Shown here: in pieces, positions 29,093 to 42,600 of the stretch
How the letters are laid out: every line of letters starts with the position of its first letter
How positions within the stretch are numbered: position 1 is the first letter of the stretch
Assembly: GCA_023974075.1 (NCBI GenBank)
Contig: CM043788.1
Coordinates: 24,959,412-25,023,411, forward strand
DNA from: Chaenocephalus aceratus
Lineage: Eukaryota; Chordata; Actinopteri; Perciformes; Channichthyidae
DNA length: 64,000 nucleotides
Direction of reading: 5' to 3'
The notes under the pieces: model-generated
The model's input: the letters and a program-made list of their open reading frames with translations, nothing else
Told to the model about the DNA's origin: nothing
The model's database searches: none
Made by a program: the position numbers and the translations under genes

Positions 29093-32000
29093 TCCACGTT
29101 GTCCTGGGTTTTGCTTTTATTATCTATTCTGTTTGAGCTTCTCTGTACTTGACATCGCTGTGAAAATGTTCTGTATAGAAACTCACTGCTAATAGATGCT
29201 AAGGGAACAGTATGCAGGGGGAGATTTGCTTGGCAATATTACATTGTTACACTCTAAACAGAATCCAAGTATCAATATTCTTTTAGAGAAATGACTACAT
29301 TCATAATTATTCGAATGAAAGATGGAATCAAACTCCATCACTTTCAGTTCAAAAAAGGTTATAAATCACACTATATTGCAGGGGCCTCTGGTGATCCCAA
29401 ACCTAGGCAACAGTCAAATACACATTGCTTTGATTCTGACTATAAACGCCTGAATTTCCCTAAGGGGATAAATAAAGTTCCATCTTTTCTTATCTTATCT
29501 TATCTTTCAGTCAACAACCTAACCCTTTTAAGGTTTTATTTTGAATAATATCTCTCCTTTCCCGTTAACAAGACTTTCTGATCATGTTTTATTCTAAAGT
29601 GTTCATGTTTATGTTGCTGTCCTGCAGGTACTCAGAGAGGACCATCAGCAGACCATCTGAGGCGTACTCCCACGGTGGAAGAATCAGCTCCAGCCCCTCA
29701 GAGGAGACCAGCGGGGGCCGCAAACCCTCGGCCAACCGGGGCAAGAGACGCAGACGTAACCCAGATATGGACGAGTCGCAGTATGAGACAGAGTACACCA
29801 CAGGAGGAGAAACGGGCAATGAACTAGATGGAGAGGAGTGGAAGAAGTGAGAATGATTGTACTTTTTGTTTCTCTGAGCAGCTCATCCTTTGTCCGGATT
29901 AACGATGGAAATGTCTTTATCTAAAAACACTCAACGTAGATTGCCGTCGCTCCCTCAGGAGCAGACCTAAATTGTTGATTAAAATGAATGACTGTAAGCT
30001 TAGAAAACCAAGCACACATACACATAGTGACATGATTACCAGGAACATGCAGAAGAACATCTTTTGGATAGAAGTACAGAACAGTAAATAAGCAGATGCT
30101 TAAACAGCATAGCATGGGAAAGGCTACAGTCTGTCCAGGAGAGTTAATCCTCCGAGGCATGCCAGTTCACATCGGCTGTGCTCAGGAATAATGAGAGAAT
30201 TGGGCCAAAGGTACAAAACATGGGAGTCAATCTAGTTTATGAGGAAGCCGTTATGTTTAGCTGTAGTTCAATTCACTCAATGTATTTCTCCTTAATCTGA
30301 GCTCTGCGTTGCTTTGTTCAGCAGCAAATGTTTTTAAGTCTTTCTCCACTCTTCTAAATAAGGGTTCAAGAAGAGTTCTTCCTGAAGGGCTGATAGGCTT
30401 CTGAAAACCCCTTTTTTTTAAAGGAACAGTTCTTTAAGAGGCTAATGGCTCAATTGATCAATTTGAAGTTAGTTAAAATATACAATATATGGAATTTAAT
30501 TTGTTTGCCTTATCTGTAGAATACAATGTTTCTTTGAACATTCCTCAGGTGAAGAGGGTGATGTGGCCGTATGTATTTGTGAGCACCCTTTAAAGCTACA
30601 GCTAAGATGATTCGAGGTTTAGCCCTTTTATGAACCAGGTGGGCCATTTTGACAAGATCCTACCAGGAACCAAAACGAGTTCTCGTGTGTGCTAAGACAT
30701 GCTTCTCAAAGTCAACTTTATTGTCAATCTCAAAATATGTTTGTACACACAGAAAGATCTAAATACAGTCCCACAGTCCCGAGGTATAAACAAACTCGCA
30801 CATTAAAATGCAAGAAGACAACCGTTTACAAGTAAGCAAGAATATATATATATATATAAAAAGAAGATGTACATAGTGCAAAAGGGAGTGCAAAATTGTC
30901 CATAGCAGCGTAAAAGTGACTGACTGGATCTTTTGTGTGTGTGTGTGTGTGTGGGGGGGGGGGGGCGGTTAAAGTCTTGGTTCTAGTTAGCACCTTCATT
31001 GCTGATGCAGGTTGATCTCTCACCTCTTCATCTTTTTTACCTTCACCCCTCCTCCTCCAGCACGTACCCAGACATAACTACTGATGATCAGCGTCATGAG
31101 TATAAGAGAGAGTTTGATGCCGACCTCAGGCGATACAAGCGCCTGTGTGCTGAGATGGACGACATTAACGATCAGTTGAACAAACTCAGCCGGCAGCTGG
31201 ACACGCTGGATGAGACCTCTCCCAAATACCAGGTCAGATATACTCAGTGCTCACCTCCCACACTCACGAGGCAGGCGTGTTTGAGCCTAAACTGAGTGTC
31301 AGTTAGCATCAAAATGATATACAGAAATACAGGACTTTATTTGTTTATTAACTTCAGATTGTTTGTGAGGGACACAGAATCATAACAAATGTTTTTCCTA
31401 TATTTCCACAGGCTGCAGCTGAGCAATATAACCAGCTGAAGGATCTGAAGCAGGTAGGGAGACTTCTCTGATGATACAATTAATAACAAGCCTCCATAAT
31501 ACGCTAATTGTTATTTTCTTCATCATTAATAAGATGATTCTTTTTGTGGTTTGGTCTAGAAATGGTCAGAAAATAGTCAAAAAAGCCACCCCATTTTCTC
31601 AAGGCGATGTTTTAAATATCTTAAGCATGAATAATTACTATTAATTGTTAATCAAACTAGTTTTTGGTTATTTTTCTGTTATCTGACTTGATTAGTATAA
31701 TGAACTTTGACTTTTGGACCCACCACATCACACCATTTATTACAAATGTATTGCATGTATTTTTGAAAGCATTACGTTCTTAACATCCAGCTTCACAATG
31801 ACCTCATTAAGTTTGAATACATAACATATATTTCCGAACCCTTTTCCCTGAATGTTTATCACAGCACTAATATCACTGTTTACTTGGAGCAGAAGAGCTT
31901 ACATTTCCCCTGTCTAGTATTATTTAAATCCTTGTGTTAGTATTGTTTGCTTTGTATTATTTCTGACTTTTCTGCTGCCCTTCCTCCTCTGTAGACTTCA

Positions 32001-32093
32001 GATTACCAGACTAAGAAGAAAGAGTGTCGCAGCCTGAGACACAAGCTGTTCCACATCAAAGGCATGGTGAAGGACTACGACAAGAACCACTGA
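19909..32093 (+). CDS. ocln: Occludin, tetraspan tight-junction protein (552 codons)
   Basis: Occludin seals paracellular space at epithelial and endothelial tight junctions and binds ZO proteins through its C-terminal tail. Coding exons: 19909-20511, 21416-21607, 21837-22004, 26051-26214, 29628-29846, 31061-31232, 31412-31453, 31995-32093; total 1659 nt with stop, all GT-AG and in phase. Start chosen at ATG 19909 (MFDKQHYESPPVY), 20 bases into exon 2. The MARVEL domain shows TM1 VIVLCVGIFACVASTLMW, an extracellular loop 1 rich in Gly-Tyr repeats, TM2 TAMIAMAAINFIGALSFFI, TM3 ending IISIVYIVGV, a second loop with the Cys pair MCQNLYQ and HYCFVD, and TM4 AMVCGFLVVIAFGVAAFFA. The occludin/ELL coiled coil spans roughly residues 449-552 (EYKREFDADLRRYKRLCAEM, LRHKLFHIKGMVKDYDKNH). 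Human OCLN has 522 residues. By position this locus corresponds to human OCEL1; the a/b copy is not decided. Confidence 0.95.
20218..20333 (+). repeat. ocln: Gly-Tyr coding minisatellite in occludin loop 1
   Basis: Tandem ggtggttac/ggaggttac units encode repeated YGGG motifs within extracellular loop 1, between TM1 and TM2. Repeats of this type are characteristic of occludin and can vary in copy number. Confidence 0.85.
22005..26050. other. ocln intron 4
   Basis: 4 kb non-coding intron. Visible features are a 22-bp tandem repeat (ctgtgctacctgtgtactgt units) at 24022-24076 and G runs near 24230 and 25149. No other element recognised. Confidence 0.5.
27955..28560 (+). mobile_element. L2 LINE 3' fragment in ocln intron 5
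   Basis: The 3' part of the L2 subfamily also seen at 47636-48025, with gctatataaataaaacttga followed by a (TTTGA)n-like tail near 28540-28560. No open frame is kept; 5' truncated. Confidence 0.75.
29027..29090. repeat. (CA)n microsatellite with CACG interruptions
   Basis: Compound CA/CACG tract in ocln intron 5. Confidence 0.95.
29340..29513 (+). mobile_element. Short LINE 3' end in ocln intron 5
   Basis: The sequence ggggataaataaagttccat followed by (CTTAT)n at 29480-29508 is the usual 3' terminus of a fish LINE. Only about 170 bp remain. Confidence 0.5.
30702..30970 (-). mobile_element. LINE 3'-end remnant with GT and G tracts in ocln intron 6
   Basis: Begins caactttattgtcaatctca, the reverse complement of a common fish LINE 3' end, and includes a GT tract and a 13-G run (about 30935-30965). 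Non-coding. Confidence 0.45.
31412..31453 (+). CDS. ocln: ocln 42-nt microexon
   Basis: Fourteen codons, AAAEQYNQLKDLKQ, with a tttccacag acceptor and a gtaggg donor. Phase 0 on both sides, so it can be skipped without a frame change. It lies in the ELL coiled coil. Confidence 0.9.
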
Positions 32094-33307
32094 TGAAGCC
32101 ACTGAGTCCTGACACTCAGCTCTGACACCCACACACACACGGGCCAACACACACTCCAAAACAAAGACTCATGAGACATGCCGAGACCAAAGTTACCTGT
32201 ACAGAGCCGACACATACACATAGGGGACATACTGTACGTTAATAATGATGATCGTGATCAGTTATGTATAAAGAAAACATGTTTTTATCAAGAAATGGAA
32301 GCAGGGCGCTTAACTGTTGCCACGCCCACAGCAAACACTGCCTTTTCCAAAGATTCAGCTCATTGGTTTGAGTGTTCAGGATCAGAGGGTGTGGTCATGT
32401 GAAGGTCAGCTGACTTTCAGACACCTGTGATAACACTGCTCAGGCTCTGTTTGCTCTCCATTTTTCTTTGTTTTATCTCCTCAGATAAGATGTGGAAAAG
32501 TATTGAAGAGAACGTAGTGAAGGCTGAGATGAGGAGCGTGATTGTTTTGCAAACAGTATCTTTAACCCTTGGCATGGCGTTATCTTTGTCACAAATTAAC
32601 AAAAATGGTGCTTTTCTCATCTTCTTTGTCGGTGTAACTCATTTTAATGTCAGTGAAGTAACTTGCTATCGGCCGGGACCATGTGTCTTCACTGTATTTT
32701 CTAAAACTAAGATTTTTATACTGATTATCATAGATGCACTGAGACCAAAAAGGGCACCAACTGGCCAGTGAGACTTGTTGTATTGTATATATTTCAAATG
32801 AATCACATTTAGAGTTATTAGATTTAGCAGATATTCTAGCATGTGTGATGACGTTATGTGTTTATTTGTACATAATCAAGACCCATAGTGGCATTTTTTA
32901 ATCAAACAAGTTGTGCTTAAGCTATGCAAATTAGCTAAAAAAAATCAGCTGTTTTATTACATTTCTTATCATGTTCTTCAACAAACTAGAAAACACTGTT
33001 TCTGTCTATAAGCTACACTTACCAAAATGATCATCTGCTGATTCCATATGTGGTCATTTTTGTATTAATCCACTTCATGTGCAAAGTGTTTGGATACTGT
33101 GTACGTTATAAAATTGCTCAGACACCCTTTTGATTTGTCATGCATTTGTATTTTTACGAAGAACTTTGTTGTTATTTTACAAACCATTTGCAAACCATTT
33201 ATTTTTGTATGGATTTATTTTCTTTGATGCTATTATAAGACCAATTGTTGTAACTGTACTTCCAAAAGGTATGATGTCTAAAAACGGTTGTGTTCAATAA
33301 TAATAAA
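32094..33307 (+). other. ocln: ocln 3' UTR and poly(A) signal
   Basis: About 1.2 kb of AT-rich sequence follows the TGA. An aataaa signal at 33302-33307, with gttgtgttcaataataataa before it and a GT-rich stretch after, is the best end candidate. Confidence 0.55.
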
Positions 33308-33775
33308 CATTTCTAATTCTCTGAAAATGTGTTAAACATGTCCCTTATTTTTTGAACAATTCATTCATGTTTTGCTGACCCTGCTGATTTTCAGATATCT
33401 GCAGCTTTGTGCATCTGCAGCGAGCGTCCAGCAGGGAGCAGGAAGACTTCAGGAAACGCCAATGATCCAATCACAGCCAGCTTAAGGTAAACTGCTACTG
33501 CCCTCTTTTGGTAAACTACTTAAAATAAACTTTAACCAGAGCTGTTCAGCACAAGCATTTGCTGTGTCCAAATTCCTTAACTCACTACAATATGCACTTC
33601 TTTTTTTTTGTATTAGTATGTATACAAATACAAATGATCCTTAATGCACAATGCAACTTTGGAATGCCACTATCAATTCACCTACTCAAGAGAAAGCAGA
33701 GTGAAAGACTGAAATTACTTCTTTTTTTTTTACTTATATATTTTTGTAGCAGTTTCACCTTCATCTGTAATTTAT

Positions 33776-34292
33776 TTAAAAGTCACCTATTATGCGAAAT
33801 CCACTTTTTCATGTCTTTTATACATAATCATGTGTCCCCTCTGTGTAAAGAGATTCTGAAAGTTTCAGGAAAAAAGATTCTCTCTTTTTGTCCTGATCCA
33901 TTTCTATAAAAACCTGTCTGAAAATGAGCTGATCAGATTTTGGCCACTTTATGATGTCATAACGATTTTTTGGCTTGTGTAACCATTAGCCAATCAGCAA
34001 CCAAGGTAACCCCCCCCCCCCCCCCCCTTATCACCTGAATCTCCTCTGAGAGCACCATTGTGTTCTTTTGATCCAAATCTCTCTCAGAGGGGCGTGGGGA
34101 GGGGCTCCTTATTTTCATCTAAAGTAACAGACAGAGAATCAGCACTTTTGAAACAGGGCTGAAACAGAGGGGATTATGGGATACTACAATTATCTGTTTG
34201 GTATTTGCAGCCAAACACTTCAGAAACATGTTTTGTATATATCTGAAGCCTGAAATATATTGATGAGAAACAGTATAACAGGGGACCTTTAA
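33776..34292. mobile_element. TTAA-flanked MITE downstream of ocln
   Basis: Left ttaaaagtcacctattatgc and right ataacaggggacctttaa: imperfect inverted repeats of the same family as 9431-9903. It contains an 18-C run at 34010-34027. No coding capacity. Confidence 0.6.
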
Positions 34293-36652
34293 CATTTTTA
34301 TCAGCCGGGTGAAGTTCCCCTGTTCCTCTTTTTTTGTCCATTATCCATCTGGCGGGCCGGTATCAGTGCCCTTATCCCAATCGAGGGTCAAAGGGCAGAA
34401 GGTGTGGTGTGCTGTACAGATTGGAAAGCCCCTTATAACGATTTTCAATTAGTGATATTTGAATTTAAAAACACAATTCACTTGTATGTGTAATGTTAAC
34501 CAACGTCAAATATCAGAAAATTGAGCTTCAACTAATAATGCATTTAATCTGTTGTTGGTTTTTTAGTTTAATTAATAATTATATTTCAATTATAACAAAA
34601 CAGAAAAGCACAAGCTCCACATATTGAAAGGCTGGAGCCAATTTATAGCTTTTATACTCAATTACACAAATCAAATAATCTATTAATTACTTTCAATAAA
34701 AAAATCTTTCCATGTGTTTCTTGATTTTTATGAATGTGTGCAGTTTTTCATGTCTCAGAAACTCAAGTCATCCACAAAAGGAATGGGCATACTTTTATTT
34801 CTCGTAATGCAAAAATAACCAGTCATATTTTAGATTTGGCGTGGTCATAGAAACATGCCTCTTTTTAAAGTAAAGCTACACAATCAAATCACCATTGTTT
34901 ATATTCCAACAAATAACACAAAGTGATTGAAGGACAGCACAAAGAGCTGTTAATGAGGTTGTTTGACCGCATCAGGGATCATTGTTGCCATTTTGTTTTA
35001 ACGTGTAATACAACAATGTATACCAAAACAATTTCCCCCCCCCCATTCTCTTTTGTTTCAGTCATTCATTTGGCAAAAACAAGTGTCACATGCCAATAAC
35101 AACCATGAATGTGACGACTTAGTACCCTTTATCTCAGTACCACAAACACCATAACCTTAACAACACTTACAAAACAAGTACCTTGCACAAGCATCATAAT
35201 GAACTGAAGTGACCTCTGTCCACTTTAGGCCATGTTTTAACACACTACTTTTAAAGTAGACCACAACTTAGAAAGAAATGAAAAAGAGTATATCGAACTC
35301 TCACGGTCTTCTTACATTAAGCATAACATCTCAAAACATTTTCAAATATATTTTGGCCAAGTCTGATGGTCAGACAAGTAGGGGATTATTTGTGTTTATT
35401 GTTGAAGATGCATTGATCCCTTTATATGTATCTTTAGCACATGAATATATAATATGTGTCTTGTATAAAACATGAGGTAATGATGTAGTAAAGAGAGATG
35501 TGACAGTGAGGAGCCAGGGTGTGTCTGAATACATTCACCTCCACTTCTTGTGGCGACATACGACATTAATGTATAATAAACTATAGCAAAGGAATAGCTC
35601 AACATGTAGGTAACACATGGTTATTTACTTTCTTTCAGAGAGAATAGTAAACATGGAGCTAAAGCCAAAAAACAGTAAGGTAAAGATCATTTGTTGAATC
35701 TGCTCAAATAATGTGTCAAATCACCAATTCTCAATTTTAAGGGGAAATATTTTTCTGACAGAAGAATACAACATGTAAATGAAAGAGCATCAGGGCGTTG
35801 GAGGGGTTAATTGTTTATCTTTGAGCAGAGCCAGGCTAGCTGTACCAGAATATCTGCTAAGCTACCTAGCTGCTGGCTGTAGCTTCATATTTATCATAGA
35901 GATATGTAAGTGCAATCAATCCTCTCATCTAAATCTGCAAGGAATTAAATAAGCGCATTTTCTCAAAATGTTGAACTATTTCTTTACAGAAGTATATACA
36001 ATACTTTACAGTAAAGTAAAAATATACAATGCCAATGCCGCTTCTTTGTTTTAATGCTGTAGAAAGTTGAAACTGCGGTTTTTACAAACACATTTGGGAA
36101 CAAAGTCTGCTCACTTAAAAAAAACCTGACACAACTTGATCTGCGTGAAATGTCCCAGATATAGAGCTCTGCCTGTAGAAATGTCACTATGGCTTCATTT
36201 TGGCTTTTACAAAACAGAGCAGAGGGCAAACACAGAGCCTGGGTTCAAACTGAGTCTCTCCTTAGGGGTGATGTTGGATGAGGTAGTTCAGGCACATGGC
36301 CTCAAGATAGAGTCTGCGTTTCACTGAAAGCCTTGTGTTTTTATCCAGAATAAAACAGAGAGATCAGATGGAGGCCAGAGCAAAACTGACAAGTGCTGCA
36401 AACATATATATATAAATATATGGTAAAGGATATTTACACATTTGTGGTTCTCTGAAAGCAGCTTTTTGGTGTGACTTTCACCAAACTTTAGAGATACTGT
36501 GGCAAAAAGCTGACCTTTACACTCACAAGCAAAGACCTTACGCGTCTAAGTTTGTATTCATAACATTCAGTTTGTCCTTTATATGTAATCTTTGTGAACT
36601 CTGAATCCTCCCAATCTGATCTCAGTCTGTCTCACTCTGGAGTCACAAGGGC
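34293..36652. other. Convergent spacer between ocln and nr2f6
   Basis: The two genes converge here, so most of it may be nr2f6 3' UTR on the minus strand. tttatt at 34794-34799 (minus-strand AATAAA) is one possible poly(A) signal and 35395-35400 another; neither is strong evidence. No gene or mobile element recognised. Confidence 0.35.
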
Positions 36653-39600
36653 TCACTGTCCCGGTACGTAGGGCCAGCTGATGGAGCTCCCTGATAGCTG
36701 CATGTCTCGGATCAGCGTCTCGATGGGGGTCTTGCCCACCAGCCGCATGAAGAAGAGCTGGGAGATGAGGTTGGCAGGCACGGCGCGCAGAGCTGGAAGT
36801 CGCAGCAGTAATCGGCCGAAGCGCTGGGGCTGGTTTGGGTACTGCAACCTCTCGTACTCAGTAAGGGCGACCTGGGCCTTCTCCTGCAGGGACTCCACAT
36901 GGGATGGGTCAGTCAGACCACATGCGTCTGTGAGGCAGAGAAAGAAAGATCAACATTCTGACATTTATTAACACTCTTTTCTGTTAGCCCTGTTGTTGCA
37001 TATTGTACACTTGTGGCTTATTTACCCCTCTGGACATTTAAATATGAAATATGTTTTGGCCTTTTATAAAGACACCTGGGATCCGAGAACAGCAAAGACA
37101 TCCAGTTACATCAAATAACATCCCTCATATAACTTTGTCGCAAAACGTGACTTACCAGGTGAAAAGAGTGCAATGGCTTTGAGGCAGCTATACTCGGCGG
37201 AGTCCACTTGCAGTCGGTTCAGCTTGTCCACCTGGTCCTGGAACACCCTGACCTGATCCATGAAGGACACCACACGCTCAGCAGACATGGGAGAGGAGTG
37301 GAACCCGGCAGCTGCCAGCAGAGGAGCCATGTGTAGAGGCAGAGCAGACTGAGCTGCGTTCAGGATGAAGAGCTCGCTCCAGCTCAGCCTCAGCAGAGCC
37401 ACCTGCAGGGTTTGTTGAAATACAGTTGCTTAGAGTAATGTGACAAGATGGAACAACTGTTTTCTAGAAACCAAAACATGTTTTAACTTTAACTGGAAAA
37501 AGGGCAATGGAAGTAGGGTTGCCAACTTCCAGAAATGGAGAAACGGGACACATGCATGTGTCCCCCGCGCGCGCGAAGATTTTCGGGTTTCTGGCGGATA
37601 TAGTTACTTTTTTTTGTTACTTTATTTCGGTTTTAGGGTTAGGGTTATGTTATTTAATTCTTTTGGGGGAGCCAGCCCCCTAGGGTTCGAGGGGTCAAAC
37701 CCCCAAAATGCATAGAAAACTATGCATACCTATAACACAATACAAACACAATGATCTTACACCTGCATTAGGCTACTACATCACATTGTACATCAGCATG
37801 TTCAAATCGGATAGGTGGGCACTAGGGACATCTGGGCACCTCGATGTACAATTGGTTATTTTGTCCAAAATGTTAAAAAATAAATATTTGAAAAATGGTA
37901 TTAAGTAATGCAAAAGTATACATGATGTGAACATGCACGGTACATCATTATGGTTCAATCAGCTGACTGACACACACGCACGCACGCACGCACGCAGAAG
38001 ACCCGAGACAGATCTCCACTCACAGGCTTTACCCAACTGTGTTTTTCTTCCACTGTTTGTTGTAAGACACAATTCTTTTCTTTTTAGAACCAGAACCACA
38101 TCCTCTCTCTTCTCCTCTTTCATTATCACCTCCTCCACCGGCAGCGCTCATTTCCCCACACGACTGAACAGGCTGACATGCCACACAAACAATGATGCCA
38201 GGCCCGCGGCCCACCGGAGAAAATCTCACACACACACGTGCGAGAATTGTGCCTGCCCTGTCAACTGAGCGGTCCTAGTGCCCTTTTCATGCAACACACA
38301 GGCACGCAGCCAGACACACTGCATTGCGCGCAAACAGAAACAGATTTTTTATTTTTCCCTTTACACGGGAGTCCGGGACAAACAAAGTCCCGTACGGGAC
38401 ACGCCCCTTTTGGCTCAAATACGGTTGGCATTGGCAACCCTAAATGGAAGGCTGCTCAAAGCCAGAGTTCCTACTTATAATAAGGCTGAATTATTTAAAA
38501 ACAGTATTATACTTAATGAACTGTTTTTTGTATTAGATTGCTGAGAGTAGTATGTGCACTTGCTTAAGGAACATCTGGGCATTTCCAACCTCAAGTTTGG
38601 ACTGGAATTCAGTATTTACAGCACACAAAGCGGAAAACCCTATTTGTATTTACATACAGGGAAATCATTGCGGTGAGTGGTATCCATAGACTGTATATAT
38701 AGGTGGTATCCTACAGTAAGTTGTTACATGCTGCAGTAAGAGGAGATAACGCCGTTATTGTATGCGGTAAATATGGCGCAAAACAGTCCACATTGGTTGG
38801 CCGTTTATCAGCTTGAGAGAAATGTGGAATTTGAAATGATTTACTTATCTAGTATTGACCCTTGACAGGTATGTAGTATGTGTATATTATGTGGGAAATA
38901 CATTGAACTCTGCTTTGCATCAATATATGCATTTATTTGGTGGTGTAAACAAAGCTAGCTAACGGTTTGGCTAACATTAGCTGAAAGTAGCTAACACATT
39001 AGACAAGCAAGCTTACTGTACTTATGAGCTTGATAGTTTCTACAACGTGGAGACAATAGACCACATAAGTGAGTAAATTATATTTATGTTAAAAAAAGTC
39101 TTCTCACTTCATATAAGGGAACATATAGAAGCCTATAAAGATGACAAATGGTGGGTTTGTGATCTTGAACTTTGGGCTAGTTTTATGGTTTTATCAGGCT
39201 GTAAAGATTGGCCCGTGTTATATTAAAATGTTGGCTTATGATTTTCAAGTTGTAACATTTGCCCCTGAATCTGTAGGGCTACCCCATGTACTGAATGTGC
39301 TGACTCACCTGCTCTGAGACTGGCAGTTCTGGGAAGTATGGGATGTTTCTGGCCCACTCGATGGTGCTGAAGAGGAGCCGGGCGGCCAGCTCACAGATGC
39401 TGTCGATGCCCATAACGGAGGCTCCGCTCGCAGATGCCTGCATCTGTGACTGACCGTACGGTGTCACGTACCGGCTGCTGGGGTACGGCTCGGCCCGGAG
39501 GAGCTGGGAGATGAGCTCAGAGACCTGCTGCCCATTGAAGTAGTCCGCCCCGATGTGACCCGGCCCTCCTCCTCCAGCTGCCAGGGTGTTGGGACTGATA

Positions 39601-42600
39601 CCTGAGTGAGCTGGAGGGATTCGACCCCTCTGGACTGCTGCAGAAAGAGAGGGAGGAGAGGCAACACAATTAAGGTTAGCTCCACGGTCTGAACATCATT
39701 TATTATAAATAATGACATTTAATGGATTGTGCAGCCTTGGTGGAGGTATGTGTGCTGTCTGAGCCAAACGCCCCCATCATTGAAGTGCTTTTTGGTTCTC
39801 TTTTGGTTCAATCACTCAGTAGATTACAGTTTTATGTTTCAATTGTTTTTTCAAAGTAACATAACCAAAAGGTGTATTCATCGTTCAAACTAAGCTCTCT
39901 ATTTAGCATTCTGACATGGTTTTTATTTATTTCATTTAGCTTACAGGTGGGGAAATGTTCTTGACCCATTAAAAAAACGTTCCATATCAAATGTTCTGAA
40001 AATCTTAATCTGACATGCATGTTAATCATCTGGCACCTGGGTGCTTTAATAGAAGTTGACACCCAAAAAGGACCACATCAAAATAAGAAAATCCAGAGTG
40101 AGTTCAGGGTCTCTGCAGAGACAAAGCCACACACTTCTAGTGGGTCACAAATGTAGGTTGAGAGGGATTCTTTTTGTGTGAAGATCATTCTTAAAAACAG
40201 TTATCATTGTGTCTTTAAAGCAATGAGCATTTGCTTCCTTTACTGGGTTAAAGGTATAATAGACGTTTCAAGGTAATGTGGAAACAGTGCAGCCTGCGTC
40301 ACGGCCGCGGTCAGCATGGTTCATTAATAACCAGGCTCAATATAACCCTTGGCACAGTGTCACCTCAGTGCGCGGATGTATGGGACAGCGTCTCATGGTG
40401 TCTTCTGACACTGACTGAAATACAAGTTCTGTGATAGGCGATTAGAATACAATTACAAATGCTTTTAAAATAGTTTGTGATGTGATAATGAGGGTAGGAT
40501 TGCTGGAATGAAAATAATTACTCCAGGGGAACTGGGAATCATCTCGTATTACAACTAATCAACTGAGAGAAATTAAGCAAATCATAACTGTAATTAAATG
40601 TGTGTATAAATATAAAGACACTTACATACATATTATAGACAGACATCACAGAGGCTGGAGCAGTGTGAACTTGTTAACTGGTTGTTTTTTCTGTTATGCA
40701 AATCAAACATGGTTGCCTCCCGCTCCCTGAACCTCAGCAGCTGCAGGGAGTCGAGCTCTGCGGTGAAAACATGCTTTGGTTGACAGTATAAATATTGTGC
40801 TTGGATCGCTGGTAAATGTCAGATGCTGTTTCTGATGAGGTTAGCGGTTTCTCTGCGGATGACCCATTCTGATATTTATGTATTTGTGTTTGTGCTTTGC
40901 TGAGAGGTGTTTGTACATTAATCAGGGTGTCTGTGTTAAAGGACAGGATGTAAATAACATCAGTGCTGGAAAATGACGGCATACATTTAATCAAAGTCAT
41001 GTATTTAAGTATGATTTGAGATACTTGTACAACACTTGTGTGTTCCTATAGGCACCTTTATATTTAATTTCAGGGAAAATCTGATAGGTTTGCTTTTGCT
41101 TTGCACTACATTTGTTTGACAGCTGCAGTTGCTTTGAAGATCAATGTATTATATAATATTAATATATGAATAATATCATAAATATGATAAATACATTATC
41201 AGGACAAAACTAATCAACATTATATGCAATACTAGTCAAATAAAATGAAATTTGTTCCACCCACAAAATTAAATTGCTTGATCATAATAACTAAGAAAGT
41301 GTTTGATTTAATACTAATTTGTTTAAGTAAAATGTTGAATGCAGAACATACATTTAAATGTGTATATTTACACTTTTCAACTGTTGTAACCGTTTTGGCC
41401 AGTTTCGGTGTGTAATTAACTTTGAATTGATCCAGCAAATGGGCTAGCAGGCAGTTGCTTATTTACACATCCAGCAGTTATGAAACAACATTAATGTGAC
41501 CAGTGTTCACTCTGTTTGGGTCTCCATCAACTCCTATTTGTCTCTTAGCTGCTAAATGCCCCACGATGTTCGCCAGCTTATCTCTAACTGTTTCTGTCTG
41601 CTGTTTGCCAGGCGGCGTACAGAGGGTTAACCAGATCTCTCCCTTTGCTCTTTCTGCTGCTGCTTGTGAAAACACGGCTAATGAGAGCGATCCAAAACAG
41701 TTAATTTGTGGGCCGTAAAACCAAAATGATGAGCTGAAAGATCTGAGAATCATCCTTTGACGCTTAAAATGTTCACTTTTAGGGGTGAAAAAACCTCTTT
41801 TAAACACCTTGTTGTGCACGTGTGTGACAAATCTTTGATACCTTCTTTGCGCATTCCCACGCGGAAACATTTCTTCAGACGACAGTATTGGCACTGGTTG
41901 CGGTGATGCTGGTCGATTTGGCATTCTCGATTTGATCTGAACAAGGGAAACAACAACAATAGATGAACACTTAATGTGTAGATCAAAACATATATGTTCC
42001 TGGTTTTTTTCTCGAGAAATATTTCAAAAAGGGAAATACATTTGCATTCACACAATTGGCTCCCCATTTCTCCCCCTCACTGACCCCTGACGAGTGAACT
42101 GTGCGAGCTGGCGTGGCCGAAAGGCTATCAAGGCTGTGACCTTTGTAAATCATCGGCCTTACACGCCCTTGTGTTGCCTTTTACAGCAGGAACGAGGTCT
42201 GCCAACATTTCACAGAAAGACCTTTTTAGCCCTGAACGTGACGAACTGACTGCAAACACACCGTCCATTCAGGGTTAGTGCATTATTATGTGCAAGAAAC
42301 ATGTGGCTGAGAGTAGTCTTAGTGAGAGCAGAACATTGAGTTGCAACATTGTGTTGCTGTTGTGGAGAATAATGAGAATGTTAACCTTCTGAGGCAATCC
42401 ATCCTCACATGACTGACCTTCAGGGCTTTCATTTCTTTTCCTTTTTTTCTCTCCACAGGCTCTTTGTGAGACATATCCAAGGTTGGAGCATATCACTCTG
42501 GAGTGAGAAATGGACTAATCTGCTGTGTCTTTTGAAAAGAAATCTGCCACATTTAGCACTTTAGAAGCCCCAAATAAACATTAAATAAATTATTGACTAC

